Shown here: positions 16,767 through 24,667 of the stretch, piece by piece
Layout of the letters: each line of letters begins with the position of its first letter
Position numbering within the stretch: the first letter of the stretch is position 1
NCBI GenBank assembly: GCA_007694005.1
Contig: RECN01000103.1
Location: forward strand, 1 to 64,000
Length of the DNA: 64,000 nucleotides
Source: Spirochaetaceae bacterium
Lineage (GTDB): Bacteria > Spirochaetota > Spirochaetia > DSM-27196 > SKKC01
Direction of reading: 5' to 3'
Program-made: the position numbers and the translations under genes
The notes under the pieces: generated by a model
The model's database searches: none
What the model saw: only the letters and a program-made list of their open reading frames with translations
Told to the model about the DNA's origin: nothing

Positions 16767-18761
16767 TCAGATTCCTGACAGCAGTCCTTCAACTTCCTGT
16801 CGGCGGCCATAATCGGGATTCTCCCGCAGGAGAGCTGTCAGAACTCTCTCGGCTTCAGTCAGTTCATTGCGATATATCAGAACCTCACCGAGTCGGTGAC
16901 GGGCCTCCCAGTCCTGCGGCTGTTCTGTCACAAGCTCGCGCAAGTGCCGCTCAGCTTCGCGGTAATCAGACGCACCCATATAGGCCATGGAAAGATTCAG
17001 ACGAATGCTCCGGTCCTCCGGTTGTGCCTGACGGGCCGTCCGGAAATGGTCTATTGCCTCGGAGAACTGTCCGAGATTCAGATACACGGTCCCGAGATTG
17101 TTATTTACACTGGGATTACGCGGTTCGATTCCAAACGCAATCAGGAGGTAGTCGAGTGCTTCCTCGCGCATTTCCATTTCATCGAGGATGCGGCCGAGCT
17201 CGATCATCGGGCGGACATACTGCCGGTCAAGATCGACAGCCGTCGTGTGGCTCTGTATTGCGGATACCTGATCGCCTAATGCATCTTCGATCTGGCCCCG
17301 GACGTAAAAGTACTCGGCACTCGGATTCAGGTTAATTGCGGCGAGAATATAATCGTAGGCCGCGTCGAAGTTTTCACGACGTCGCAAAATCTGCGCCGCG
17401 TTAAAATTATGCGTCGGGTTCTCGGGTTGTAACTGCACTGCACGGAGAAACTCCCGCTCTGCGGCCTGGAGATTACTCTGAGCCTCGTACGCGTTCGCGA
17501 GGCGCATGCGATAGGTCGCATTCTGGCCGTCGATGGCCACGGCCTGTTCCAGTTCGCGGGTCGCGGCAGCTACATCTCCCCGATCGAAGTGGATGTTTGC
17601 CAGTCGAAAGCGCGAAGCCGCATGGTCCGGGTTGTTCCGTATCTCGCTTCGGAACGCATCCGCAGCCGACGAAGCATCCCGCAGCTGCAGGTGCGTCATT
17701 CCGAGATTGAAATGCGCGTTGCGATAGCCGGAGTTGATCGAAACGACGGTTTCGTACGACGAGCGAGCTTCTCGAAAGCGGCTTGCCCGAAACTGCGCAT
17801 TCCCGAGAGCGAAATAGACATCGTCATTCCGGCCGGAACGGCGTGCGGCATCCTCAAATGCCTGAAGCGCGTCGTCGAAGTTCCGCTCCGACTGGTATAT
17901 CTGCCCAAGCGTGTAGTACGGCTGCCAGAGCGTATCGTCTGCGTTGCGTGCCCGTTCGGCGTATCGGCGGGCCTCTGTAATGTTTCGGGGATTGTCCGGG
18001 TCGGCGCGACGATAGCTTTCCGCTATCCCTGCAAGCGCCCGTGCGTTTTCGGCATCGACGTCGAGAACCTGCTCGAAGGTATTTCTTGCCTGGGTAAACC
18101 GATCAGCCTCCAGCGCGGCGTGGGCTTCTTCAAGAAGAGAGGAAATCAGCTCTTGCCGCTCCCGTTCTTCCTGCTCCATCGACGCACGTTCAGCTTCTTC
18201 CTGCTCGCGTCTGGCGCGCTCTTCGGCTTCGCGTTCGGCGCGCAGCCTGTCCTGTTCTGCGCGTTCGGCAGCCCGTTCCTGTACCAGAGCGGCCTGACGT
18301 TCGGCTTCTGCAGCAGCTATTCTGCGCTCGAGCGCAAGCAGTTCCGGGTCTGTCTGTTCGTCCCGGGAACCAAGGCTGTCTCTGAGCTCCTGAGCCTCAC
18401 GGCGAAGGCGCTCGATTTCGTCCTCGCGACGTCGGGCCTCTTCTTCCCGTTCACGACGGGCAGCGACGACAGAATCGCGGAGCGTACGTGCCTCAGCGTC
18501 ATCAGGATCTTCCAGAAGAACTCGATCGATGAGATCAAGCGCCCGCTCGAGTTCCCCCTGCACGAAGTACTCCTCTGCAAGTCGCAGCGCGTTTCTCCGT
18601 GCTGCGCTGTCCCTGAATAGAGTCTCGGTCTGCTCGGAAATGGACTCTTCCACGGGACCGTCAGCAGCATCGCGACCGGAAAAAAGGGCGAACCCTCCGA
18701 AGATCAAAAGCAAAGCGAGGGCCGCTGCACCGGCAATAATCAATGGTTTCTTGTTGTACAT
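16767..18761 (-). CDS. Membrane-anchored TPR protein with coiled coil
   Basis: This is a 664-residue protein. One membrane helix at about 8-27 acts as an uncleaved anchor. A first repeat pair lies at 58-95, and a highly charged Glu/Arg coiled coil at about 95-225 contains runs such as REREEEARRREDEIERLR. About twelve consecutive TPR units run from 228 to the end (for example AYYTLGQ- and NNLGTVYLNLGQ-type helices). Most of the chain probably lies in the periplasm as a scaffold. The gene is convergent with mutL (8 bp between stops) and lies downstream of a second TPR gene. Function not known beyond protein-protein interaction. Confidence 0.85.
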   Translation of the reverse strand: MYNKKPLIIAGAAALALLLIFGGFALFSGRDAADGPVEESISEQTETLFRDSAARRNALRLAEEYFVQGELERALDLIDRVLLEDPDDAEARTLRDSVVAARREREEEARRREDEIERLRREAQELRDSLGSRDEQTDPELLALERRIAAAEAERQAALVQERAAERAEQDRLRAEREAEERARREQEEAERASMEQEERERQELISSLLEEAHAALEADRFTQARNTFEQVLDVDAENARALAGIAESYRRADPDNPRNITEARRYAERARNADDTLWQPYYTLGQIYQSERNFDDALQAFEDAARRSGRNDDVYFALGNAQFRASRFREARSSYETVVSINSGYRNAHFNLGMTHLQLRDASSAADAFRSEIRNNPDHAASRFRLANIHFDRGDVAAATRELEQAVAIDGQNATYRMRLANAYEAQSNLQAAEREFLRAVQLQPENPTHNFNAAQILRRRENFDAAYDYILAAINLNPSAEYFYVRGQIEDALGDQVSAIQSHTTAVDLDRQYVRPMIELGRILDEMEMREEALDYLLIAFGIEPRNPSVNNNLGTVYLNLGQFSEAIDHFRTARQAQPEDRSIRLNLSMAYMGASDYREAERHLRELVTEQPQDWEARHRLGEVLIYRNELTEAERVLTALLRENPDYGRRQEVEGLLSGI

Positions 18762-18825
18762 ATGCGTTATGCGTACCTTATAAGTATACGTTCATGTTTT
18801 TCGCGACGAATCGTTTCAGTCTGTT

Positions 18826-19701
18826 CTAATCAAAGATATCAAAATCATCGTCTATCGACTCAAAACCTTCTTCGCCGCCACCGGAACGCTCTGCCTCGCG
18901 TCGCGATTCTTCGAGACTCCTGCGCACCGCGTCCTGGAGTTCCCGACGACGACGCTCGATTTCTGCGCGCTCCCGCTCCTCTGCCTCTATCCGCTGCTCC
19001 TCAGCCTGTAAAAGGGCGTTGAGACGGGCAATCATGCGTTCGACAGAATCTCGTGCGGACGACTGCGGACTCAAGGCGAGGTAGCGTTCATAGCGCTCGA
19101 TCGCATCAGTGTACGCACCCGATTCAACTGCGATGTTGCCGAGATTTCGCCATGGTGGACCGAATGACGCATCGTGCTCGGTAGACCTCAGGAACAGACG
19201 TTCCGCACCCGGAAGATCTCCGCTTCGAATACGTTGAACCGCCATATTATGATAAAAAATGTGCCCCTGTCCCGGGTTACGATCGAGCCCCTGCCGCAGA
19301 ATCGCCTCGGCCTGTTCCGGTTGTCCAAGCTGTTCATACACCACAGCGAGCTGAACGTACAACTGTGGCCGTTGAGGATCGTTCCGGATAGCCTCCTGAA
19401 ACTCCGGGAGGGCTTCGGCTGGCTGGTTCTGCAAAAACAGCTGCTCGGCACGCTCTCTGGCTGTCGCGAGCGATGTTACGGCGTCGTTGGCCGGAGCGGA
19501 CATCGCCGCTAACAGGAACAGAAGAACCGCACAGATAGATTTTCTCCAGGGACGGGAAAACCTGCCGTACCGACAGAATGTTTGACAGCGTGGCAGAGTT
19601 TCAGTACTGTCAATCGTCGGGTGAACGTTTCGAACATAAGGTGCTGTTGTTTGTATGCCAGGATTACTCATACTCATATTAATAGTCGGCGCGCTGGTCA
19701 T
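18826..19701 (-). CDS. Exported TPR protein
   Basis: The frame encodes up to 291 residues. A hydrophobic segment (ICAVLLFLLAAMSAPAN, residues 56-72) looks like a signal peptide, four to five TPR units follow at 75-220, and a Glu/Arg coiled coil with an acidic tail (DDDFDIFD) ends the protein. The start is uncertain. ATG 19701 has GAGGAG 13 nt upstream, ATG 19671 has none, and both lie inside the divergent TPR gene that starts at 19655. No ordinary start codon occurs between 19671 and the signal peptide, so either the starts truly overlap or a rare start codon is used. Likely co-transcribed with the next TPR gene. Confidence 0.75.
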   Translation of the reverse strand: MTSAPTINMSMSNPGIQTTAPYVRNVHPTIDSTETLPRCQTFCRYGRFSRPWRKSICAVLLFLLAAMSAPANDAVTSLATARERAEQLFLQNQPAEALPEFQEAIRNDPQRPQLYVQLAVVYEQLGQPEQAEAILRQGLDRNPGQGHIFYHNMAVQRIRSGDLPGAERLFLRSTEHDASFGPPWRNLGNIAVESGAYTDAIERYERYLALSPQSSARDSVERMIARLNALLQAEEQRIEAEERERAEIERRRRELQDAVRRSLEESRREAERSGGGEEGFESIDDDFDIFD

Positions 19702-21022
19702 ACTGTTTACAGTTCTCCTCGTACGCTCAATTATAGCACCTCGAAGGGTCGCTGCACTTGCTGATTACTATAAAAAGAGTAATCACACCGGTGTAGTAAA
19801 GGCCGCCAAGCGGATTATCGCGAAAAACCCCCGTAGTCCCGAAGCGCACTATTATCTTGGACTCTCATATCTGGAACAGGGTAAAGCCGAACTGGCGCTC
19901 ATGGAGCTAAAAACCGTCAACGCCATTGGTGTATTTGACGGAGGGCTGTCTGAGTCGGTGTTCCGGAAAAAGATCGCAGAACTCTACGCCCGATTCAATC
20001 AACCCGAGGAGGCACTCAAGGAATACCTCCTGCTCATGAAGCAGGAACCTTCAAACCCGGAGTATCCCTACCTCACAGGTTACCTGTTTGAGCAGAAAAG
20101 TAAAACAGATCGGGCAGTCGAGTATTACCGGAAAGCCATCGAGATTGACCCGCGTCACGCTGCAAGCTATCACCGTCTCGGCGTTATCCTGTACAGGGCC
20201 AAGCGTCCTGCAGAAGCGCGGAATATGCTTCAACAGGCAGTCCGGATGGATTCGGACAACTACCAGGCACACTACTATTTAGGCAAACTGTTCAAGGACG
20301 GTAAAGAGTACCCGTCGGCCTTGAAGTCTTTCGAGAAGGCCCAGAAAGACTCGGAGTTCAAGCTCAAGGCTATCATTGAACGGGGCGGTTGCTTCATGAA
20401 TCAGGGTGATTTCGATCGAGCGATCATCGAACTCGAACGCGCTCAGTCGCTCATCACGGATGAATCGCTGCCGGAATCGCTTTATACGCATTATTTCCTC
20501 GGTATTGCCTACGAAAAGGTCCGAAGAATCGAACCCGCCATAGAGCAGTGGGAGAAGGTATACGACAGAAAGCCGAAATTTCAGGATGTAGCCGAGAAAC
20601 TAAGTCAGTATCAGGAGCTGCGTGGTGACGATCGGGTAAAAGACTTTATTACCGCTGGCAACGATAAATTTGTCGAAATATGTAAAGCTCTTACGATGAC
20701 GCTCGGTCTCGCGGTCCGCGATGTGCAGGAGATACGGGACGGATGCGACATCGTCGGACACGAAGGCCAGTCAAAGTGGCGTAATGCCCGACGAATTCCA
20801 AAGCTCCTGCGTTTTCTTCGCAGTACCGACATCGTTGACGAGGCTGCCGTTCGATCCGTACACGAGGAAATCAAGAAACAGAATATTACCAGAGCAATTA
20901 TCATTACCAGCTCGACGTTTTCACGTATGGCACAGGAGTTTGCCGGTACGCGACCGGTAGAACTGTACTCTTCGGAGAAGCTCAAGGAACTACTTGACAG
21001 GACAGATACGCTTGATCTGTGA
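19655..21022 (+). CDS. Membrane-anchored TPR protein with Mrr-like C-terminal domain
   Basis: This is a 455-residue protein. A membrane helix spans 3-25, about seven TPR units span 35-320, and the C-terminal domain (about 335-450) resembles the Mrr branch of the restriction-endonuclease fold. The end reads AIIITSSTFSRMAQEFA followed by a PVELYSSEKLKELL segment, as in Mrr where this forms the last strand and helix. Asp365 and a QxK-like Gln372/Lys374 could be remnants of the D-(E/Q)xK site, although they are closer together than usual. Whether it cuts DNA is doubtful. The metallophosphoesterase follows after 39 bp. Confidence 0.78.
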   Translation: MPGLLILILIVGALVILFTVLLVRSIIAPRRVAALADYYKKSNHTGVVKAAKRIIAKNPRSPEAHYYLGLSYLEQGKAELALMELKTVNAIGVFDGGLSESVFRKKIAELYARFNQPEEALKEYLLLMKQEPSNPEYPYLTGYLFEQKSKTDRAVEYYRKAIEIDPRHAASYHRLGVILYRAKRPAEARNMLQQAVRMDSDNYQAHYYLGKLFKDGKEYPSALKSFEKAQKDSEFKLKAIIERGGCFMNQGDFDRAIIELERAQSLITDESLPESLYTHYFLGIAYEKVRRIEPAIEQWEKVYDRKPKFQDVAEKLSQYQELRGDDRVKDFITAGNDKFVEICKALTMTLGLAVRDVQEIRDGCDIVGHEGQSKWRNARRIPKLLRFLRSTDIVDEAAVRSVHEEIKKQNITRAIIITSSTFSRMAQEFAGTRPVELYSSEKLKELLDRTDTLDL

Positions 21023-21061
21023 GCCGACGGACGGTAAACACACGAACAGTCAGTATAGATC

Positions 21062-21742
21062 ATGAAAAAAATACTCTGCGTTTCAGACCATATCGACCCC
21101 CTGGTATACAGTTCACGGGTAAAGGACAGATTCGGCGACGTTGACCTGGTAGTCTCTGCAGGCGACCTTCCGATGGATTATCTCGGATTCATCGCCTCCA
21201 GCCTCAATAAACCGGTCGCCTTTGTGTTCGGGAATCACAATCTCGAAAAAATGCACCTGTTCCGCCGGGAGTTCCGCAGTGAACCTATCGGGCACAGAGC
21301 ATTCCACCACGGTATTTCCGATCATCATTACGGTTCCACCTACGTCGGCTGGAAATCCGTACTGATATCCAACGTTCTTATCGCTGGATTGGGCGGAAGC
21401 ATGCGATATAATTCCGGTGACAACCAGTATACTGAACGACAGATGCGACGGAGAATCTACCGGCTTATACCCCGTCTGATCTACAACAGGATTCGCTATG
21501 GACGGTACCTTGATGTGCTGGTGACGCACGCACCGCCGCGGGGAATACACGACCGAACGGATCCCTGTCACCTTGGTTTCCGTTCATTCATCTGGTTTAT
21601 GAAGGTGTTTCAGCCACGATATCTGCTCCATGGACACATACACCTGTACGACCAGAATGCATTACGGATAACCCGCTACATGAACACCGATGTGATCAAT
21701 GTATACGATCACTATGTACTTGAAATGGAAGAAATATCATGA
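21062..21742 (+). CDS. Calcineurin-like metallophosphoesterase
   Basis: This is a 226-residue cytoplasmic protein with the five blocks of the calcineurin-like superfamily: SDH at 8-10 (the usual DxH), GDLP with Asp35, GNHN with Asn58-His59, THAPP around residue 158, and HGHIH near 197. Family members hydrolyse phosphoesters with two metal ions; the substrate is not predictable here. The next gene begins within its stop codon (ATGA), so the ParB-like protein is probably made at a fixed ratio with it. Confidence 0.88.
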   Translation: MKKILCVSDHIDPLVYSSRVKDRFGDVDLVVSAGDLPMDYLGFIASSLNKPVAFVFGNHNLEKMHLFRREFRSEPIGHRAFHHGISDHHYGSTYVGWKSVLISNVLIAGLGGSMRYNSGDNQYTERQMRRRIYRLIPRLIYNRIRYGRYLDVLVTHAPPRGIHDRTDPCHLGFRSFIWFMKVFQPRYLLHGHIHLYDQNALRITRYMNTDVINVYDHYVLEMEEIS

Positions 21743-22659
21743 GCTCAGCCTTCATCAATAACCAGGCCTCCGAACACTTCAACAAAGCGCGCACTCAGGC
21801 GATGTTCTCCCGAATTCTGAATATCCTCAATCCGCATAACGAGGAGATGCTTTCATTGCAGGACGTCAAGGATGCTGTCAGGCCGATGGGAGAAACCTAT
21901 CGCGGGCTTCAGGTTGTAGACGTCGACCACATTGTCGGAAGCGAGGGCCGATACCGGGATTTTAACCGGGGTTTTCTGCCGAAACGCGAGGAGCTTCGAA
22001 ACAGATGGACCCGTGTCGACAAGGCACACCTTCAGGACATCATACTCCCACCGGTGCACTTATACGAAATAGGAGGCGTCTATTTCGTCCGTGACGGGAA
22101 CCATCGCGTGTCGGTGGCACGAACGCAGGGCATGCAGGCGATCGATGCCGAGGTGATATCACTCAACTCCAAGATCGAACTGGATCCGAAACTCACCCGT
22201 GATTCACTTGAAAAAAAGGTAATCGCATACGAGAAAGAACAGTTTTATTCCCAGGTCAACTTCGAAGAGCTTATTCCCGGCTACTCCCTCGATTTCACCG
22301 CGACCGGACGCTACCAGGAAATCCTGAATCACATTCACGTGCACAAGTATTTCATCAACCAGGAAGCTTCTTACGAAATATCTCTCGACGACGCCGTTAT
22401 CTCGTGGTTCCGCACGGTATACGAGCCGCTCGTAATGGTCGTCCGGGACGAGAATCTCCTGCAACGGTTTCCGGGACGAACTGAAGCTGACCTCTATACG
22501 TGGCTTGTAAAACACTGGCACGAATTGAAGGAAAAATACGGGGATGGGTTCAGCGTCAAGGACGCTGCGCTGGACTATTCGGAAAAACACGGTTTTTCTT
22601 TTGCAAAAAAAATCTCCGGACCGCTGAAGCGTATCCTGAGAGGCCTGTTTCGTCGGTAA
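21739..22659 (+). CDS. ParB/sulfiredoxin-like domain protein
   Basis: This is a 306-residue protein. A ParB/Srx-type core near residues 95-140 carries YFVRDGNHRVSVARTQG, the counterpart of the GxHR motif of ParB-like nucleases and CTPases. The N-terminal 30 residues are helical, the C-terminal half is helical and basic, and no helix-turn-helix is obvious. The preceding VDVDHIVGSEGRYRDF segment matches the family style seen in spirochaete and actinobacterial proteins of unknown role. It is translationally coupled to the metallophosphoesterase. It is not the chromosomal ParB, since no parA or parS is nearby. Confidence 0.7.
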   Translation: MSSAFINNQASEHFNKARTQAMFSRILNILNPHNEEMLSLQDVKDAVRPMGETYRGLQVVDVDHIVGSEGRYRDFNRGFLPKREELRNRWTRVDKAHLQDIILPPVHLYEIGGVYFVRDGNHRVSVARTQGMQAIDAEVISLNSKIELDPKLTRDSLEKKVIAYEKEQFYSQVNFEELIPGYSLDFTATGRYQEILNHIHVHKYFINQEASYEISLDDAVISWFRTVYEPLVMVVRDENLLQRFPGRTEADLYTWLVKHWHELKEKYGDGFSVKDAALDYSEKHGFSFAKKISGPLKRILRGLFRR

Positions 22660-22671
22660 GCTGTGCGGTGC

Positions 22672-23364
22672 TCAGTCCATCCGGTGCGGACCGGATACAA
22701 TCCACAGGTCAGATCGTTCAATGTATGCGTAAAGAAAGAAAACGCTGCCCGCATCCGCGACTTCGGCGAGCGACTGTATGCGCGCTGCTTCAATGACACC
22801 CTCGGACGAACGCACGCGATCGATCAGGGAACCATCGTTCCCGTAAACCCGCAGTTCGATTCTATCTGAGGCAAGCTCAATTCGAGAAGCGAGGGGGGTC
22901 GGTCCGATGTTTTCGATGAGCGACCGGGCTTCAGCGTAGTCGAGCGAAAACACATCAAAGCGAGTTTCAGCCGTCAGTCCGGCCAGATCACGAACTCTGA
23001 GTTCGTAGGTGCCGAAAACCGGATCAGTACCGTAGGGGAACGCGAGCGTGGTACTTCCGAACCACATCCTGCCGTCTTCGGACCGCCGAATCTCAAGCAT
23101 GTCCGCCGGGATGCGCCAGGTGAAGCGGTTCTCCGCGTCCGTGAGCACCCATTCAGCAAGGTCTTCATAACCGTCCTCGTCACTCACCTGGGCGAACACA
23201 GAAAGCCGGTAATCGATCGTGTTGGTTTCGGCACCGTGGTAGAGCACCAGGGCGTTGCGAACCGATGATATCGTCGGTGCCGACCCGGTACACGCTGAAA
23301 ACACGGCGAAGATCAGGGAGACGATAATGAGCAGTCGAGTGTAGTATCGTGTGATCAAGGACAT
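22672..23364 (-). CDS. Putative lipoprotein of unknown function
   Basis: This is a 230-residue protein with a signal peptide and lipobox (VFSAC, Cys25). The mature part contains a beta-sandwich-like stretch with a Tyr/Trp-rich core. ATG 23364 is chosen because GGAG lies 5 nt upstream. The longer frame from 23394 would begin inside the rpsU terminator hairpin, which argues against it. The C-terminal codons contain a 7-bp inverted repeat at 22679-22696. It is probably transcribed separately or by read-through past the terminator. Confidence 0.75.
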   Translation of the reverse strand: MSLITRYYTRLLIIVSLIFAVFSACTGSAPTISSVRNALVLYHGAETNTIDYRLSVFAQVSDEDGYEDLAEWVLTDAENRFTWRIPADMLEIRRSEDGRMWFGSTTLAFPYGTDPVFGTYELRVRDLAGLTAETRFDVFSLDYAEARSLIENIGPTPLASRIELASDRIELRVYGNDGSLIDRVRSSEGVIEAARIQSLAEVADAGSVFFLYAYIERSDLWIVSGPHRMD

Positions 23365-23379
23365 CGCCGCTCCGCGTTC

Positions 23380-23414
23380 AAAAAAAAAGCGCACACCGCG
23401 TAAGGGGCGTGCGC
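23380..23414 (-). terminator. Rho-independent terminator after rpsU
   Basis: On the minus strand GCGCACGCC and GGTGTGCGC form a 9-bp stem with one G-U pair and an 8-nt loop, followed by nine T residues. It begins 12 nt after the rpsU stop and ends just before the ribosome-binding site of the next lipoprotein gene. This is the clearest intrinsic terminator in the window. Confidence 0.88.
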
Positions 23415-23426
23415 ATTAAACATGGA

Positions 23427-23636
23427 TCAGTAGCTCTTCTGACCCTGCACTTTTCTCTGCTTCTTAAGCAGCTTTCTTTCGAGCGACTTCTTCTTACGAT
23501 TCTTGATTGTCGAAGGTTTCTCAAAATACTCGCGTTTTTTCCATTCGCGAATAATACCTTCTTTCTCAACCATGCGCTTAAAGCGCTTTATTGCACGTTC
23601 AAGATTCTCGCTGTCGTCCAATCGAATATAGGCGAT
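23427..23636 (-). CDS. rpsU: Ribosomal protein S21, probable AUC start
   Basis: This is small-subunit protein S21, with the family core [19 protein letters not shown] and a basic C-terminus. The first ordinary start codon in frame is a TTG at 23621, which would remove the beta strand (AYIRL) that normally begins the protein and lies 24 nt from the ribosome-binding site. GGGGGTGAT, almost the full anti-Shine-Dalgarno complement, is placed so that an ATC codon at 23636 sits 9 nt after the GGGGG core and gives an N-terminus (M)AYIRLDD of the expected length, 69 residues. I therefore annotate ATC as the start. It is last in a deoA-recJ-M23-rpsU run and ends in a strong terminator. Confidence 0.85.
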   Translation of the reverse strand: MAYIRLDDSENLERAIKRFKRMVEKEGIIREWKKREYFEKPSTIKNRKKKSLERKLLKKQRKVQGQKSY

Positions 23637-23663
23637 ATTACATCACCCCCTTTTTTTAGGGAA

Positions 23664-24644
23664 TTAAGGGCTCATAGTACCCATATACTCTGCCGTGTCA
23701 AGCAGTGGCTCCTCAAGAAAACGAAGCGGTGCTACCGCCTGACCGGCAACGCGAAGTTCCCAGTGCAGATGTGGTCCTGTCGCGAGTCCGGTCATGCCGA
23801 CCTCGCCGATCAGGTCACCGGCGTTAACCATCTGGTTTTCGGATACGGCAAGAGAGTCAAGATGGTAGTACAGGGTGTATACACCGGGCAGGTGCTCGAT
23901 GATGACGGTTCGACCGCTGAGAATGCGATCGCGGGACAGCACTACCCTGCCGGCACCAGCGGCAGCAGCTTCCGTTCCTGTTGCTGCAGCGAAGTCAACG
24001 CCCCAATGCACGCTCGTGCTTTCCCTGCCGTCAGCGTATTCATAGGTTCGTCTATCGCCGAACTGAGCGCTGATCCTACGCGCCTCCACCGGCATGACAA
24101 AGACATCCGTGTGGTACACCGCCGAGGAGCGAACCGTAAAAAGGATCCGCTGAAGCTCCCGGGCCTCGTCCAGGCGCTGCTGATCAGGCTCGGTAAGCAG
24201 ACTGGTAAGGCTCCGCCCGAGGGCTATTCGCATTTCCGAGTATACGCCCGGATACACGTCAACACTTTTTCGTTCCTCGACTCCAAAACGGTCGGACAGG
24301 AACCGCACCCGAACGGTGTATGGGCCTGTTGCCGCGGTACTCGAAACACCAAGAAGGGCAAACCACATTCCCGGTGCGTCATCGATCATGAACGCTTCCG
24401 TTCGCGAATGGGTGTTCCCGTTCGGAGCGATCAGTTCCACCTCCACCGATCGAAGACCGGAGGACGACTCAAAAATCGAGAGAAGATCCCGATTCGGCTC
24501 AATTGCGACCGTAAGTATCGATCCCTGCGATACCGACTGATCAACGTGTACTTCGATGGCCCCGAGGCTGGCAAGCGAAAAGATCAGACACAATGCGATC
24601 GCCGTGACTGCACGCTTCTGCCGCGATCCCGTCTCTCGCTTCAT
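23664..24644 (-). CDS. M23 (LytM-type) metallopeptidase, exported
   Basis: This is a 326-residue protein with a signal peptide (hydrophobic core about 12-27). A beta-rich domain of about 150 residues is followed by the peptidase domain at about 195-305. Metal-binding motifs are HWGVD (the HxxxD block) and HLHWE (the HxH block). GGRVV/EHLPGVYTLYYHL and GMTGLATGP match the family. Such enzymes cut peptidoglycan cross-bridges in the periplasm, or act as scaffolds when degenerate; both metal blocks are intact here. ATG 24644 is preferred, with AAAGGG 6 nt upstream, over an upstream start. It lies between recJ and rpsU. Confidence 0.9.
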   Translation of the reverse strand: MKRETGSRQKRAVTAIALCLIFSLASLGAIEVHVDQSVSQGSILTVAIEPNRDLLSIFESSSGLRSVEVELIAPNGNTHSRTEAFMIDDAPGMWFALLGVSSTAATGPYTVRVRFLSDRFGVEERKSVDVYPGVYSEMRIALGRSLTSLLTEPDQQRLDEARELQRILFTVRSSAVYHTDVFVMPVEARRISAQFGDRRTYEYADGRESTSVHWGVDFAAATGTEAAAAGAGRVVLSRDRILSGRTVIIEHLPGVYTLYYHLDSLAVSENQMVNAGDLIGEVGMTGLATGPHLHWELRVAGQAVAPLRFLEEPLLDTAEYMGTMSP

Positions 24645-24667
24645 ACAATTCCCTTTTTTTGAGACCG

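Noticed and set aside
17589-18620. Plus-strand open frame of 343 codons
   Set aside because: It lies antisense to the TPR/coiled-coil protein; the Glu/Arg-rich coding bias of that gene creates a long opposite frame rich in Leu, Phe and Cys.
22679-22696. 7-bp stem with GCGG loop as terminator between converging genes
   Set aside because: The stem is perfect but lies inside lipoprotein codons and has no T-run on either strand.
23409-24662. Plus-strand open frame of 417 codons
   Set aside because: It covers the M23 peptidase and rpsU genes and the rpsU terminator in antisense. No domain is visible and real genes occupy the other strand.
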